DNA from: Candidatus Liberimonas magnetica
Lineage (GTDB): Bacteria; Elusimicrobiota; Endomicrobiia; Endomicrobiales; JAFGIL01
Direction: 5' to 3'
DNA length: 64,000 bases
Assembly: GCA_020523885.1 (NCBI GenBank)
Contig: JAJAPY010000002.1
Coordinates: 62,001-126,000, forward strand
This document shows, piece by piece, positions 54,329 through 62,899 of the stretch. Every line of letters begins with the position of its first letter. Positions within the stretch are counted from its first letter, which is position 1. The notes under the pieces were generated by a model that did not search any database, was not told where the DNA came from, and worked only from the letters and a program-made list of their open reading frames with translations. The translations under genes and the position numbers were made by a program.

Positions 54329-55096
54329 ATGATGAAATTCCTTAGATTACCGGAATGTGACGAAATAAATGATCTGGACAGTCCTGACGCCACGATCATC
54401 CATTCAAAGATCATCAAAAAGAAGGTGTTTTTAAAGAATCTTTATATTGATTTTTATAGACAAATTGAAAATTCAGTCACTTATAACACTGACAAAATTA
54501 TTGTAGAGATCGGAAGCGGCGGTGGGTTTATTAAAGAGATAATGCCGAATATTGTAACTTCTGACGTAATGGAACTTCCAGGGATCGATAAAGTATTTTC
54601 CGCAGTAAAAATGCCTTTTAAAGAAAATAGTATTGATGCTTTTGTTATGATAAACGTTCTTCATCATATCAGTGATCCAAAAAGTTTTTTTCAGGAAGCG
54701 AGCCGGTGTTTAAAAAATAAAGGTAAGATCCTAATGATAGAACCTGCAAATACTTTAATGGCACGCTTTATTTATAAATATTTTCATCATGAACACTTCG
54801 ATGTAAAGTCTGGGTGGGGTTTTGAAGAAACCGGGCCGTTATCTAATGCTAACGGTGCGATACCCTGGATAATCTTTGACAGGGACAGGAAACAATTTGA
54901 CCAGGATTTTCCTGATCTTAAAATAGTAAAAAAATATAATCATACGCCTTTTCGTTATTTACTGAGCGGCGGGTTTAGTATAGTTCAGCTTGTCCCTTCG
55001 TTTACTTATCCGTTAATAAAGCTAATAGAATACGTACTTAATCCTTTTAATGATCTGCTTGGCATGTTTCAAACAATTGAGATAGAAAAAGTGTAA
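54329..55096 (+). CDS. Class I SAM-dependent methyltransferase
   Basis: 255 aa from the ATG at 54329 (a TTG at 54317 overlaps the previous stop). Methyltransf_11-like: VEIGSGGGFIKEI, VNCL-type region INVLHHISDPKSFFQEASRCLKNKGKILMIEP. The C-terminal 90 residues hold a hydrophobic stretch and resemble those of polysaccharide-cluster methyltransferases. Substrate unknown. Ends the first part of the surface cluster. Confidence 0.85.
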   Translation: MMKFLRLPECDEINDLDSPDATIIHSKIIKKKVFLKNLYIDFYRQIENSVTYNTDKIIVEIGSGGGFIKEIMPNIVTSDVMELPGIDKVFSAVKMPFKENSIDAFVMINVLHHISDPKSFFQEASRCLKNKGKILMIEPANTLMARFIYKYFHHEHFDVKSGWGFEETGPLSNANGAIPWIIFDRDRKQFDQDFPDLKIVKKYNHTPFRYLLSGGFSIVQLVPSFTYPLIKLIEYVLNPFNDLLGMFQTIEIEKV

Positions 55097-55203
55097 TTTA
55101 CATCAAGGCAAAAATATAAAAAAATAGAATGGTGGCAGAGTTTTATTTAGTCAAAAAGCCGTTTCTGTAATCACCATAATCTTGGTGTTTAATCTGTGTA
55201 ATC

Positions 55204-55240
55204 AGAACCATTGTCCTGCAAAGCGGGATTCAATGGTTCT
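55204..55240. repeat. Hairpin upstream of the gmd-like gene
   Basis: AGAACCATTG (55204-55213) and CAATGGTTCT (55231-55240) are perfect 10-bp complements. It lies just before a promoter. It may end the upstream transcript, but no clear T-run follows directly. Confidence 0.6.
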
Positions 55241-55244
55241 AAAT

Positions 55245-55273
55245 TTGATTTTTATCTTGATTTTTTATAAAAT
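55245..55273 (+). promoter_or_regulatory. Sigma70-type promoter for the sugar-nucleotide genes
   Basis: TTGATT at 55245-55250, 17-bp spacer, TAAAAT at 55268-55273, 38 bp before the gmd-like start. Confidence 0.55.
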
Positions 55274-55310
55274 CATTGAAATTAGAATAAAAATATAGTT
55301 AAGAAAGGAA

Positions 55311-56354
55311 ATGAAAATGAAAAAGGCTATTATTACAGGTATTCGCGGGCAGGATGGAGCTTATTTGGCAAAATTACTGCTGGATAAAGGGTATGAAGTT
55401 TACGGAGTGGACAGGAGAAGCGGGGATTCTGGCAGGGTGCGGTTGCGGGAAATTGGAGTTGACAAACTTATCAAGCATATATATATGGACCTGCTCGAAT
55501 TAACAAATATCATGACTGTTATCAGGGATGTAAAACCGGATGAAGTATATAACCTCGCAGCCCAGAGTTTTGTGAAAGCATCTTTCGACCAGCCGCTTTT
55601 AACAGCAGATATCGACGCTATGGGTGTCCTAAGACTCCTTGAAGCTTTAAGGTATTATAAACCTGATGCAAAGTTTTACCAGGCTTCTACAAGCGAGATG
55701 TTCGGCCTTGTACAGGCAGTCCCTCAAAATGAAAAAACGCCTTTTTACCCGAGAAGCCCGTACAGCGTATCAAAGCTTTTTGCCCACTGGATGACTGTGA
55801 ATTACAGGGAATCATACAATATGTTTGCTTGTTCAGGGATACTTTTTAATCACGAATCGCCTTTCAGGGGGTTGGAGTTTATAACAAAAAAAATAACAGA
55901 CTCGGTTGCAAGAATAAAATTCGGACTGCAGGATAAAATAATAGTAGGAGATATAAGTTCAAAACGGGATTGGGGTTATGCAAAAGAATATGTTGAGGCC
56001 ATGTGGCTTATGCTCCAGCAGGATAAACCTGACGATTATGTGATTGCAACTAATGAAACTCATTCGGTAAAAGAATTCATAGATGTTGCGTTCAAACACA
56101 TCGGTATAGAACTTAAATGGGAAGGAGAAGGAGTAAACGAAGAAGCAAGAGACAAAAAAAGCGGCAAGGAATATGTGAGCATATCTCCTGAATATTACAG
56201 GCCGGCTGAAGTAAGCATGTTGATAGGCGATTATTCTAAGGCCAAGAAAAAGCTTGGGTGGGAGCCAAAGACAAAGTTCGTGGAACTCGTTAAAATTATG
56301 ATGGATTATGATCTAAGAAAGATAGAAAAAGAACTAAAAGAGGGGCTGAAATGA
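55311..56354 (+). CDS. gmd: GDP-mannose 4,6-dehydratase-like
   Basis: 347 aa SDR enzyme making GDP-4-keto-6-deoxy-mannose, precursor of GDP-fucose or rhamnose. Motifs GIRGQDGAYLAKLL, VYGVDRR, VYNLAAQSFVKASF, the catalytic TSE in ASTSEMFG and YSVSK, ILFNHESPFRG. These are the classic Gmd signatures. Start is the ATG at 55311 or 55317, after AAAGGA. The nucleotidyltransferase gene overlaps its stop by 4 bp. Confidence 0.93.
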   Translation: MKMKKAIITGIRGQDGAYLAKLLLDKGYEVYGVDRRSGDSGRVRLREIGVDKLIKHIYMDLLELTNIMTVIRDVKPDEVYNLAAQSFVKASFDQPLLTADIDAMGVLRLLEALRYYKPDAKFYQASTSEMFGLVQAVPQNEKTPFYPRSPYSVSKLFAHWMTVNYRESYNMFACSGILFNHESPFRGLEFITKKITDSVARIKFGLQDKIIVGDISSKRDWGYAKEYVEAMWLMLQQDKPDDYVIATNETHSVKEFIDVAFKHIGIELKWEGEGVNEEARDKKSGKEYVSISPEYYRPAEVSMLIGDYSKAKKKLGWEPKTKFVELVKIMMDYDLRKIEKELKEGLK

Positions 56355-57412
56355 AGGCACTGGTTTTATCAGGCGGGAAAGGTACGAGGCTTCGTCCGAT
56401 CACTCACACTTCAGCAAAACAGCTTGTTCCGGTTGCTAACAAACCAATTTTGTTTTACGGCCTTGAAGCTATAAGCGCAAGCGGAATAAAAGAAGTAGGC
56501 ATAATAGTCGGCGATACAAAAGATGAGATCAGGGAAGCCGTAAAAGACGGTTCTAAATGGGGCATAAAAGTAACCTATATTGAACAGGAAGCACCTCTTG
56601 GGCTTGCTCATGCGGTAAAAATCGCCCGGCCTTTCATAGGCGATGAAGATTTTATAATGTATCTGGGCGATAACCTTATTAAGGAAGGCGTGCCTGCACT
56701 TGTTGAAGAGTTCAAATCAAAAAAGCCCAATGCGCAGATACTCCTTACGAAAGTCCCTCACCCGGAAAATTTCGGAGTAGCTGAGCTGAAGAACGGTAAA
56801 GTTGTCAGGCTTGAAGAAAAGCCCAAAAAACCAAAAAGCGACCTTGCCCTGGTGGGAGTTTATATATTTGACAAAAATATATTTGAGGCGGTAAATAATA
56901 TAAAGCCTTCGGCCAGAAATGAACTTGAAATAACCGATGCCATACAGTATCTTATAGATAAAAAATACGTAGTTACGCCCCATATAGTCAAAGGCTGGTG
57001 GAAAGATACGGGTAAATTAGATGACATGCTTGAAGCTAACAGGTTGATACTTGAATCCCAGAAAGCCGATACCGCAGGCTCAGTTGATACGCAATCTCAG
57101 ATCGAAGGCAATGTTGTCATAGCCAAGACCGCCAAAATAGTTAAAAGCACAATAAGGGGTCCTGTTATAATCGGAGAGAACACGAAGATAATTAATTCGT
57201 ACATCGGGCCGTTTACTTCGATCTATAATAATGTAAATATAGAAAACAGCGAGATAGAACATTCAATCATCCTTGAAGGAACAAAGATAACCGATGTAAA
57301 ACGTCTTGAGGATTCGCTGATTGGCCAGAACGTGGAAATATGCAAAACCTGCAAAAAGCCAGATGCATACCGGATAATGGTAGGCGATTCGTCTAAAGTT
57401 GAAGTGATATAA
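56351..57412 (+). CDS. Glucose-1-phosphate thymidylyltransferase, long type
   Basis: 353 aa nucleotidyltransferase. LSGGKGTRLRPITHTSAKQLVPVANKPI, YIEQEAPLGLAHAV, MYLGDNLI and the C-terminal left-handed beta-helix (VIAKTAKIVKSTIRGPVIIGENT) are typical of the long RmlA-like archaeal/bacterial type that makes dTDP-glucose. RmlB and RmlD are encoded downstream; no rmlC was found in the window. Start overlaps gmd by 4 bp. Confidence 0.9.
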   Translation: MKALVLSGGKGTRLRPITHTSAKQLVPVANKPILFYGLEAISASGIKEVGIIVGDTKDEIREAVKDGSKWGIKVTYIEQEAPLGLAHAVKIARPFIGDEDFIMYLGDNLIKEGVPALVEEFKSKKPNAQILLTKVPHPENFGVAELKNGKVVRLEEKPKKPKSDLALVGVYIFDKNIFEAVNNIKPSARNELEITDAIQYLIDKKYVVTPHIVKGWWKDTGKLDDMLEANRLILESQKADTAGSVDTQSQIEGNVVIAKTAKIVKSTIRGPVIIGENTKIINSYIGPFTSIYNNVNIENSEIEHSIILEGTKITDVKRLEDSLIGQNVEICKTCKKPDAYRIMVGDSSKVEVI

Positions 57413-57418
57413 TAAACA

Positions 57419-57492
57419 GCGTATAGCGGATAGCGTAGAGCGTATAGAAAGACCTTGAAGTTTATATCCGCTATACGCTCCACGCTCTACGC
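57419..57492. repeat. Heptad-word hairpin (GCGTATA words), second copy
   Basis: Left arm GCGTATA, GCGGATA, GCGTAGA, GCGTATA is identical to the arm at 32097; right arm TATCCG, CTATACG, CTCCACG, CTCTACG differs at a few bases. The loop differs. Located between rmlA-like and the epimerase gene. Confidence 0.88.
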
Positions 57493-57508
57493 TAAGAGAA
57501 GAGGTTTT

Positions 57509-58438
57509 ATGAAGTTTCTTGTAACAGGCGGGGCAGGTTTCATCGGCTCTAATATCGTAGGAGAACTTGTCAGGAGAAGATATAAGGTAAGGGTACTGGA
57601 TAACTTCTTGACGGGAAAAATTGAAAATATAAAACCTTTCTTGAACAAAATAGAGCTTGTGAAGGGCGACATAAGAAACGACAAGGATCTAATAAAAGCG
57701 CTTAAAGGTATTGACTATGTTTTGCATCAGGCGGCTCTTCGCTCTGTCCCCAGGTCGGTGGATGACCCATTAAGCACAAATAACGTAAATATCACCGGCA
57801 CCTTAAAACTTTTAATGACCGCAAGAGAAATGAAGGTTAAACGGGTGGTTTACGCGTCTTCTTCATCTCTTTACGGAGATAATAAAACTCCTCAGGTGGA
57901 AAGCATGGTCCCGTCACCGCTTTCACCGTACGCAGTTTCAAAGCTAGCAGCCGAGCATTACTGCAGTATATATGCTAAGACTTTCGGGCTTGAAACGGTT
58001 TCTTTAAGGTATTTTAACGTATTCGGCCCAAACCAGGACCCAAATTCGAAATATGCAGCTGTTATACCTATCTTTATACGCTGTGCGCTTAATGACCGGG
58101 AAGCCGAGGTGCATGGCGACGGTAAACAATCAAGGGATTTTTCTTATATCGACAATGTAGTAAGTGCAAATATCCTAGCCGCTTTAACTCCTGGGATCTC
58201 CGGTGAGTATTTTAATATCGCATGCCATGCCAGCAATTCTTTACTGGATATAATAAGGATAATTGAAAATTTAACCAAAAAGAAAATGAAAGTCAAACAT
58301 ACTACTCCCAGAAAAGGAGATGTAAGAAAAACGTGGGCTGATATCTCTAAAGCCAAAAAATTAATGAAATATAAACCTCTGGTGAGTTTTGAAGAGGGTA
58401 TGGTTAAAACCTTTAATTGGATAAAGGAACACAATTAG
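57509..58438 (+). CDS. NAD-dependent sugar epimerase (WbpP/GalE-like)
   Basis: 309-aa SDR epimerase. [45 protein letters not shown], the catalytic YAVSK and YFNVFGPNQDP. The phrase RSVPRSV fits UDP-GlcNAc 4-epimerases (WbpP type). ATG at 57509 follows AGAAGAGG; the longer frame reads the heptad hairpin. It lies within the sugar-nucleotide cluster, and rmlB follows after 15 bp. Confidence 0.87.
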   Translation: MKFLVTGGAGFIGSNIVGELVRRRYKVRVLDNFLTGKIENIKPFLNKIELVKGDIRNDKDLIKALKGIDYVLHQAALRSVPRSVDDPLSTNNVNITGTLKLLMTAREMKVKRVVYASSSSLYGDNKTPQVESMVPSPLSPYAVSKLAAEHYCSIYAKTFGLETVSLRYFNVFGPNQDPNSKYAAVIPIFIRCALNDREAEVHGDGKQSRDFSYIDNVVSANILAALTPGISGEYFNIACHASNSLLDIIRIIENLTKKKMKVKHTTPRKGDVRKTWADISKAKKLMKYKPLVSFEEGMVKTFNWIKEHN

Positions 58439-58453
58439 GATAAGGGTATAGGA

Positions 58454-59470
58454 ATGAAATTATTGGTGACTGGTGGCGCTGGGTTTATTGGTTCAAATTT
58501 TATAAGGCACATTCTTAACAAATACAAGAATTATTCCATTATAAACCTTGATAAACTTACCTATGCTGGAAACCTTGACAATCTAAAAGACCTTGAAAAA
58601 AATGGGCGCCATAAGTTCATAAAAGGCGACATCTGTGATGTTAAGACGATAGATAAACTTATCCCCAGTGTTGATGTTGTGATAAATTTTGCCGCAGAAA
58701 CACATGTCGATCGTTCCATTCACGAGCCGGGTTCTTTTATAAAGACGGACGTTTTCGGAACCTATGTGCTTCTTGAAGTAGTAAAGAAATATAAAATAAA
58801 AAGGTATATCCAGATAAGCACGGATGAGGTTTACGGAAGCATTTCCCGCGGGTCTTTCAATGAAAATAGCCAGATAAAACCTAACAGCCCCTATTCTGCT
58901 TCAAAAGCAAGCGCAGACATGCTGGTGCGCTCATATTTTATTACGTATAAACTGCCCGTTATAATTACCAGGTCATCAAACAATTTCGGGCCCTACCAGT
59001 ACCCTGAAAAGGTAATCCCTTTGTTCGTAACAAATGCCATAGAGAACAAACCGCTTCCTTTATACGGTGACGGAAAAAATGTCCGTGATTGGCTCTACGT
59101 TTTGGATAATTGTAAAGCGATAGATAAAGTTCTTCATAAAGGTAAAGACGGCGGAATTTATAATATCGGCGGAGGAAATGAGATAAACAATTTGATGCTT
59201 ACGGGTATGATACTTAATATACTGAAAAAGCCGAAAAGCCTGATAAAAAAAGTTACGGACAGGCCGGGTCATGATAGGCGTTATTCTTTAAGCTGCATAA
59301 AAATAAAAAAGGAATTGAATTGGAAGCCTGAAGCGAATTTCAGGGATGCCATGGAAGATACGGTTAACTGGTATGTTAATAATATAGACTGGTGGAAAAA
59401 GGTAAAAAACAAAAGTTTTGAAAAATACTATAAGAAACAGTATACCTTAACCCTTACCCCTTCTACCTGA
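58454..59470 (+). CDS. rmlB: dTDP-glucose 4,6-dehydratase
   Basis: Second step of dTDP-rhamnose synthesis. 338 aa: [39 protein letters not shown], the catalytic STDEVYGS and YSASKAS, and RSSNNFGPYQYPEK, LYGDGKNVRDWLYV. Its last residues (YTLTLTPST) are read from a heptad-word run at 59442-59467, beyond the normal end of the family. rmlD follows after 16 bp. Confidence 0.96.
   Translation: MKLLVTGGAGFIGSNFIRHILNKYKNYSIINLDKLTYAGNLDNLKDLEKNGRHKFIKGDICDVKTIDKLIPSVDVVINFAAETHVDRSIHEPGSFIKTDVFGTYVLLEVVKKYKIKRYIQISTDEVYGSISRGSFNENSQIKPNSPYSASKASADMLVRSYFITYKLPVIITRSSNNFGPYQYPEKVIPLFVTNAIENKPLPLYGDGKNVRDWLYVLDNCKAIDKVLHKGKDGGIYNIGGGNEINNLMLTGMILNILKKPKSLIKKVTDRPGHDRRYSLSCIKIKKELNWKPEANFRDAMEDTVNWYVNNIDWWKKVKNKSFEKYYKKQYTLTLTPST
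59442..59467 (+). repeat. Heptad-word run forming the RmlB tail
   Basis: CCTTAAC, CCTTACC, CCTTCTA, CC. Period seven, no clear second arm next to it; a weak inverted match (AGGATAA, GGGTATA, GG) lies before rmlB at 58438. Confidence 0.5.
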
Positions 59471-59486
59471 TTTTTAGGAGTTTTCA

Positions 59487-60389
59487 GTGAAAGTATTAAT
59501 TGTCGGAATTAACGGGATGCTGGGAAAAGAATTAACTAATGTTTTGGCAAAAAAACATGAAGTTATAGGTATTGACTCTAACCCTGCTGCTTCCATACCC
59601 GGTATAGATATACAAAAAGCGGATATATGTGACCAGAAATCGATTTATGAAAAAATAACAAAAATTAATCCTGATATAGTTATCCTTACCGCCGCATTAA
59701 CCGATGTTGACTTGTGTGAAACAGAGCAAGACCTGGCTTATAAAGTAAATGCTCTGGGCCCAAGGAATGTTGCCCTTGCCTGCCAGAGATTTGATACCCA
59801 GATGCTTTATATATCCACGGATTATGTTTTTCCGGGAGATAATAAAAAAGATAAAGAAGGGTATAAGGAATTTGATAAGACAGGCCCTGTCAGCTATTAC
59901 GGGAAATCAAAGCTCTACGGCGAATGGTTCGTAAAAAATCTTTTAAACAAGTTTTATATAGTCCGTACAGCTTGGCTATTTGGCAAAGACAGGATGAATT
60001 TTATTGATGGTAATGCCCAGGCGCTTCAAAAAGGCCAAAAGATAAGGTCCTGCACTGACATGATAGGCTGCCCTACAAACGTATTGGATCTTTCAATAGC
60101 TATAGAACAATTGATTGAGAGCGGGCTTTACGGCATATATCACGTGACCAACTCAGGGTTTGCCAGCCGTTATGAAATATCAGTAAAAATAGCTGATATT
60201 ATAGGTTCTCAGAAATCATTGATTGAAAAGGTCATACAAAAGGACTTGAAGTTAAAAGCTTTAAGGCCTGAGTTTTGTCCGCTTATAGGTTACAACTGGA
60301 AAATGTCCGGATTTAAACCTCTAAGAAGCTGGCAAGACTCCGTAGAAGATTATTTAAGAAAATATTTGAATAGTAGCAATCCAAATTAG
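59487..60389 (+). CDS. rmlD: dTDP-4-dehydrorhamnose reductase
   Basis: Last step of dTDP-L-rhamnose synthesis. 300 aa SDR: VGINGMLGKEL, DICDQKSI, TAALTDVDLCE, YISTDYVFPGD, YYGKSKLYGE and IVRTAWLFG. Start is GTG after AGGAG. rmlC (epimerase) was not found in the window. A TGTCAT-bounded repeat follows. Confidence 0.94.
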   Translation: MKVLIVGINGMLGKELTNVLAKKHEVIGIDSNPAASIPGIDIQKADICDQKSIYEKITKINPDIVILTAALTDVDLCETEQDLAYKVNALGPRNVALACQRFDTQMLYISTDYVFPGDNKKDKEGYKEFDKTGPVSYYGKSKLYGEWFVKNLLNKFYIVRTAWLFGKDRMNFIDGNAQALQKGQKIRSCTDMIGCPTNVLDLSIAIEQLIESGLYGIYHVTNSGFASRYEISVKIADIIGSQKSLIEKVIQKDLKLKALRPEFCPLIGYNWKMSGFKPLRSWQDSVEDYLRKYLNSSNPN

Positions 60390-60390
60390 C

Positions 60391-60469
60391 TGTCATGCCC
60401 CGATTTAATCGGGGCATCCAGGATTTCATAAGCCGTCGAGATTGGATTCTCGCTTTGCGGGAATGACAT
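60391..60469. repeat. Dispersed palindromic repeat (TGTCATGCCCCG type)
   Basis: TGTCATGCCCCGATTT and AATCGGGGCAT form an inner hairpin; the element is bounded by TGTCAT and ATGACA. Similar TGTCATTCCCGC elements are found in many bacteria. Located between rmlD and ugd. Confidence 0.8.
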
Positions 60470-60484
60470 AGTGAGTGGGGTTAT

Positions 60485-61783
60485 ATGCGTAAAATATGCG
60501 TTATCGGTACAGGTTATGTGGGTTTAGTTACTGGAACATGCCTTTCTGAATTGGGCAATAAAGTTATCTGCATAGATAATGATACAAAGAAAATAGCTGC
60601 TCTAAAAAAGTTCAAGATGCCTATTTTTGAAGAAGGACTGCTTGATCTTGTTAAAAAGAATGTTAAAAACAAAAGATTGTCTTTCAGCTCGGATATAGAT
60701 GATGGTATAAAAAGTTCAGAAGTTATATTTATTGCAGTCGGCACACCGCCCAGGGAAGACGGCTCGGCCGACCTTTCGTATGTCGAAGCAGTAGCCAGGG
60801 AAATAGCTGTAAATATGAACAGCTATAAACTGATAATTGATAAATCGACCGTGCCTGTTGAAACGGGGAATCAGGTTGAGCTGACCATACAAAGGAATTT
60901 GAAGAAGGATATCCCGTTCGACGTGGCATCTAACCCCGAATTTCTGCGCGAAGGTTCCGCTGTTTATGACACTTTTAACCCGGACAGAATAGTTATAGGA
61001 GTCAAGTCAAAGCGCGCTGAAACCATTTTAAGAGAGATATATTCTCCCATAAAAGCGCCGGTCCTGGTTACAGATATAAAAAGCGCAGAAATAATAAAAC
61101 ACGCTTCAAATTCATTCTTGGCTACAAAGATATCTTTTATCAATGCTGTAGCTAACATATGCGAAAGGGCCGGGGCGGATATTACGAAAGTAGCAGAAGG
61201 CATGGGTTATGATAAAAGGATAGGAAGGGCATTCTTAAATGCGGGCATTGGATTTGGCGGTTTTTGTTTCCCGAAAGACCTGGAAGCTTTTTCCTGGATA
61301 TCCAGGAAACTGGGTTATGATTTTAATCTGTTAAAAGAAGTAATGAAAATAAATGACGGACAGAGAAAACTTCTGGTAAAGAAGATTGAAGATGCATTAT
61401 GGGTATTAAAAAGTAAGGTTATCGGAGTTTTAGGGCTTTCTTTTAAGGCAGATACCGACGATATGAGGTTTGCACCTTCGATCGACATAATAAAAATGCT
61501 TCAGGAACAAGGTGCAAACATCAAGGCTTATGACCCCCAGTCAATGGATAAAGCAAAAGAAATATTAAAAGACGTTAAATACGAGAAAACCCCCTATGCC
61601 ATAGCCAAGGGTTCGGATTGCCTGGTTATCCTTACGGAATGGAAAGAATTCAAGAACATGGATTTAGCTAAGATAAAGAAACTTTTAAAACATCCTATAA
61701 TAATTGACGGCAGGAACATATTTGACCCTGATAAGATGAAAAAACTGGGTTTTGTCTATGTGGGAATAGGTATAAAGGAATAG
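60485..61783 (+). CDS. ugd: UDP-glucose 6-dehydrogenase
   Basis: Oxidises UDP-glucose to UDP-glucuronate using NAD. 432 aa: GTGYVGLVTGTCLSE, VGTPPREDGSADLSYV, KSTVPVETG, SNPEFLREGSAV, catalytic Cys261 in GFGGFCFPKDL, and GLSFKADTDDMRFAPS. The next gene uses its product to make UDP-xylose. A heptad-word hairpin begins at its stop codon. Confidence 0.96.
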   Translation: MRKICVIGTGYVGLVTGTCLSELGNKVICIDNDTKKIAALKKFKMPIFEEGLLDLVKKNVKNKRLSFSSDIDDGIKSSEVIFIAVGTPPREDGSADLSYVEAVAREIAVNMNSYKLIIDKSTVPVETGNQVELTIQRNLKKDIPFDVASNPEFLREGSAVYDTFNPDRIVIGVKSKRAETILREIYSPIKAPVLVTDIKSAEIIKHASNSFLATKISFINAVANICERAGADITKVAEGMGYDKRIGRAFLNAGIGFGGFCFPKDLEAFSWISRKLGYDFNLLKEVMKINDGQRKLLVKKIEDALWVLKSKVIGVLGLSFKADTDDMRFAPSIDIIKMLQEQGANIKAYDPQSMDKAKEILKDVKYEKTPYAIAKGSDCLVILTEWKEFKNMDLAKIKKLLKHPIIIDGRNIFDPDKMKKLGFVYVGIGIKE

Positions 61784-61857
61784 TAGATAGGCTCTAGTAG
61801 CCAGTAATTAGGAAGTTTTTTCCCTAGCTAGCAACTACTGACTACTAGCTACTTGCC
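61781..61857. repeat. Heptad-word hairpin (CTAGTAG words)
   Basis: Left arm TAGATAG, GCTCTAG, TAGCCAG, TAATTAG; right arm CTACTGA, CTACTAG, CTACTTG. Period seven, inverted arms. It includes the ugd stop codon and ends in the leader of the UDP-xylose synthase gene. Confidence 0.75.
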
Positions 61858-61871
61858 AAGGGGTTTTATAA

Positions 61872-62807
61872 ATGAGAATTTTAATTACAGGCGGGGCGGG
61901 GTTTATTGGTTCACATTTAAGCGAATATTTACTGGATAAAGGCCATAAAGTAATAGTTATGGATAACCTAATAACAGGGGATATTAAGAATATTCAGCAT
62001 CTTTTTGGAAATAATAAATTCTCTTTTGTTAAGCAAAATGTGGTTGATTTTATGCATGTTTCAGGAAAACTTGATGCAGTGCTTCATTTTGCCTCGCCTG
62101 CCAGCCCTATTGATTACCTGCAACACCCGATACCAACTTTAAAGGTTGGAGCTCTTGGGACTCATAAGGCTCTCGGTCTTGCTAAAGAAAAAAAGGCGAT
62201 ATTTATGATAGCTTCAACAAGCGAGGTTTATGGCGACCCGCTAATTAACCCGCAGCCCGAAAGTTATTGGGGGAATGTTAATCCTATTGGCCCAAGGGGT
62301 GTATATGATGAAGCAAAAAGGTTTGCTGAAGCCATGACTATGGCATATCACAATTACCATAAGATGCCTGTACGTATAGTAAGGATATTTAACACCTATG
62401 GACCAAGGATGAGAAGGCATGATGGAAGGGCTGTCCCTGAGTTTATAAACCAAGCCATTAACAATAAACCTGTCACTGTTTTTGGCAAAGGCACGCAGAC
62501 AAGGTCATTTTGTTATGTTTCAGACCTTGTTGATGGGCTTTACAGGTTATTAATATCAAAGAATACAGGCCCCATAAATATAGGCAATCCAAACGAAATT
62601 ACACTTAATACTTTAGCAAAGACAATAATAAAGCTTTCTCATAGCAAATCAAAGATTGTATATAAAACTCTACCAATTGATGACCCCAAAGTCAGGCGGC
62701 CTGATATATCCCTGGCTAAAAAAACACTTGGCTGGACTCCCAAAGTACCTCTTGAAGAAGGCCTTATCAAGACAATCCATTGGTTTAAGACCGGTAAGAT
62801 AGCATAA
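61872..62807 (+). CDS. uxs: UDP-glucuronate decarboxylase (UDP-xylose synthase)
   Basis: 311 aa SDR enzyme. [41 protein letters not shown], the catalytic STSEVYGDP and [25 protein letters not shown]. The ASPASP and [11 protein letters not shown] phrases are the UXS signatures. Together with ugd it makes UDP-xylose, pointing to a xylose-containing or pentose-derived surface glycan. Confidence 0.95.
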   Translation: MRILITGGAGFIGSHLSEYLLDKGHKVIVMDNLITGDIKNIQHLFGNNKFSFVKQNVVDFMHVSGKLDAVLHFASPASPIDYLQHPIPTLKVGALGTHKALGLAKEKKAIFMIASTSEVYGDPLINPQPESYWGNVNPIGPRGVYDEAKRFAEAMTMAYHNYHKMPVRIVRIFNTYGPRMRRHDGRAVPEFINQAINNKPVTVFGKGTQTRSFCYVSDLVDGLYRLLISKNTGPINIGNPNEITLNTLAKTIIKLSHSKSKIVYKTLPIDDPKVRRPDISLAKKTLGWTPKVPLEEGLIKTIHWFKTGKIA

Positions 62808-62826
62808 ATTAAATTATTATAATGTA

Positions 62827-62855
62827 TTGACAAACAAACAGAATTTAGTTATAAT
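62827..62855 (+). promoter_or_regulatory. Sigma70-type promoter of the EPS regulator
   Basis: Perfect TTGACA (62827-62832), 17-bp spacer, perfect TATAAT (62850-62855). Inverted repeats follow directly at the expected start site. Confidence 0.82.
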
Positions 62856-62883
62856 GTTCAATAATTGAACAACATAAGTTGTT
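62856..62883. promoter_or_regulatory. Operator-like palindromes at the regulator's start site
   Basis: GTTCAATAATTGAAC (62856-62870) is a perfect 7+1+7 palindrome starting next to the -10 box, over the expected +1. AACAAC/GTTGTT (62868-62883) follows and runs into T's. Placement suits repression by the wHTH protein encoded next, or attenuation. Confidence 0.55.
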
Positions 62884-62899
62884 TTTTGTTGGATAACAA

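Noticed and set aside
59749-59934. Open frame inside rmlD in another + strand frame
   Set aside because: Fully within a confident gene, no start signal or motif.
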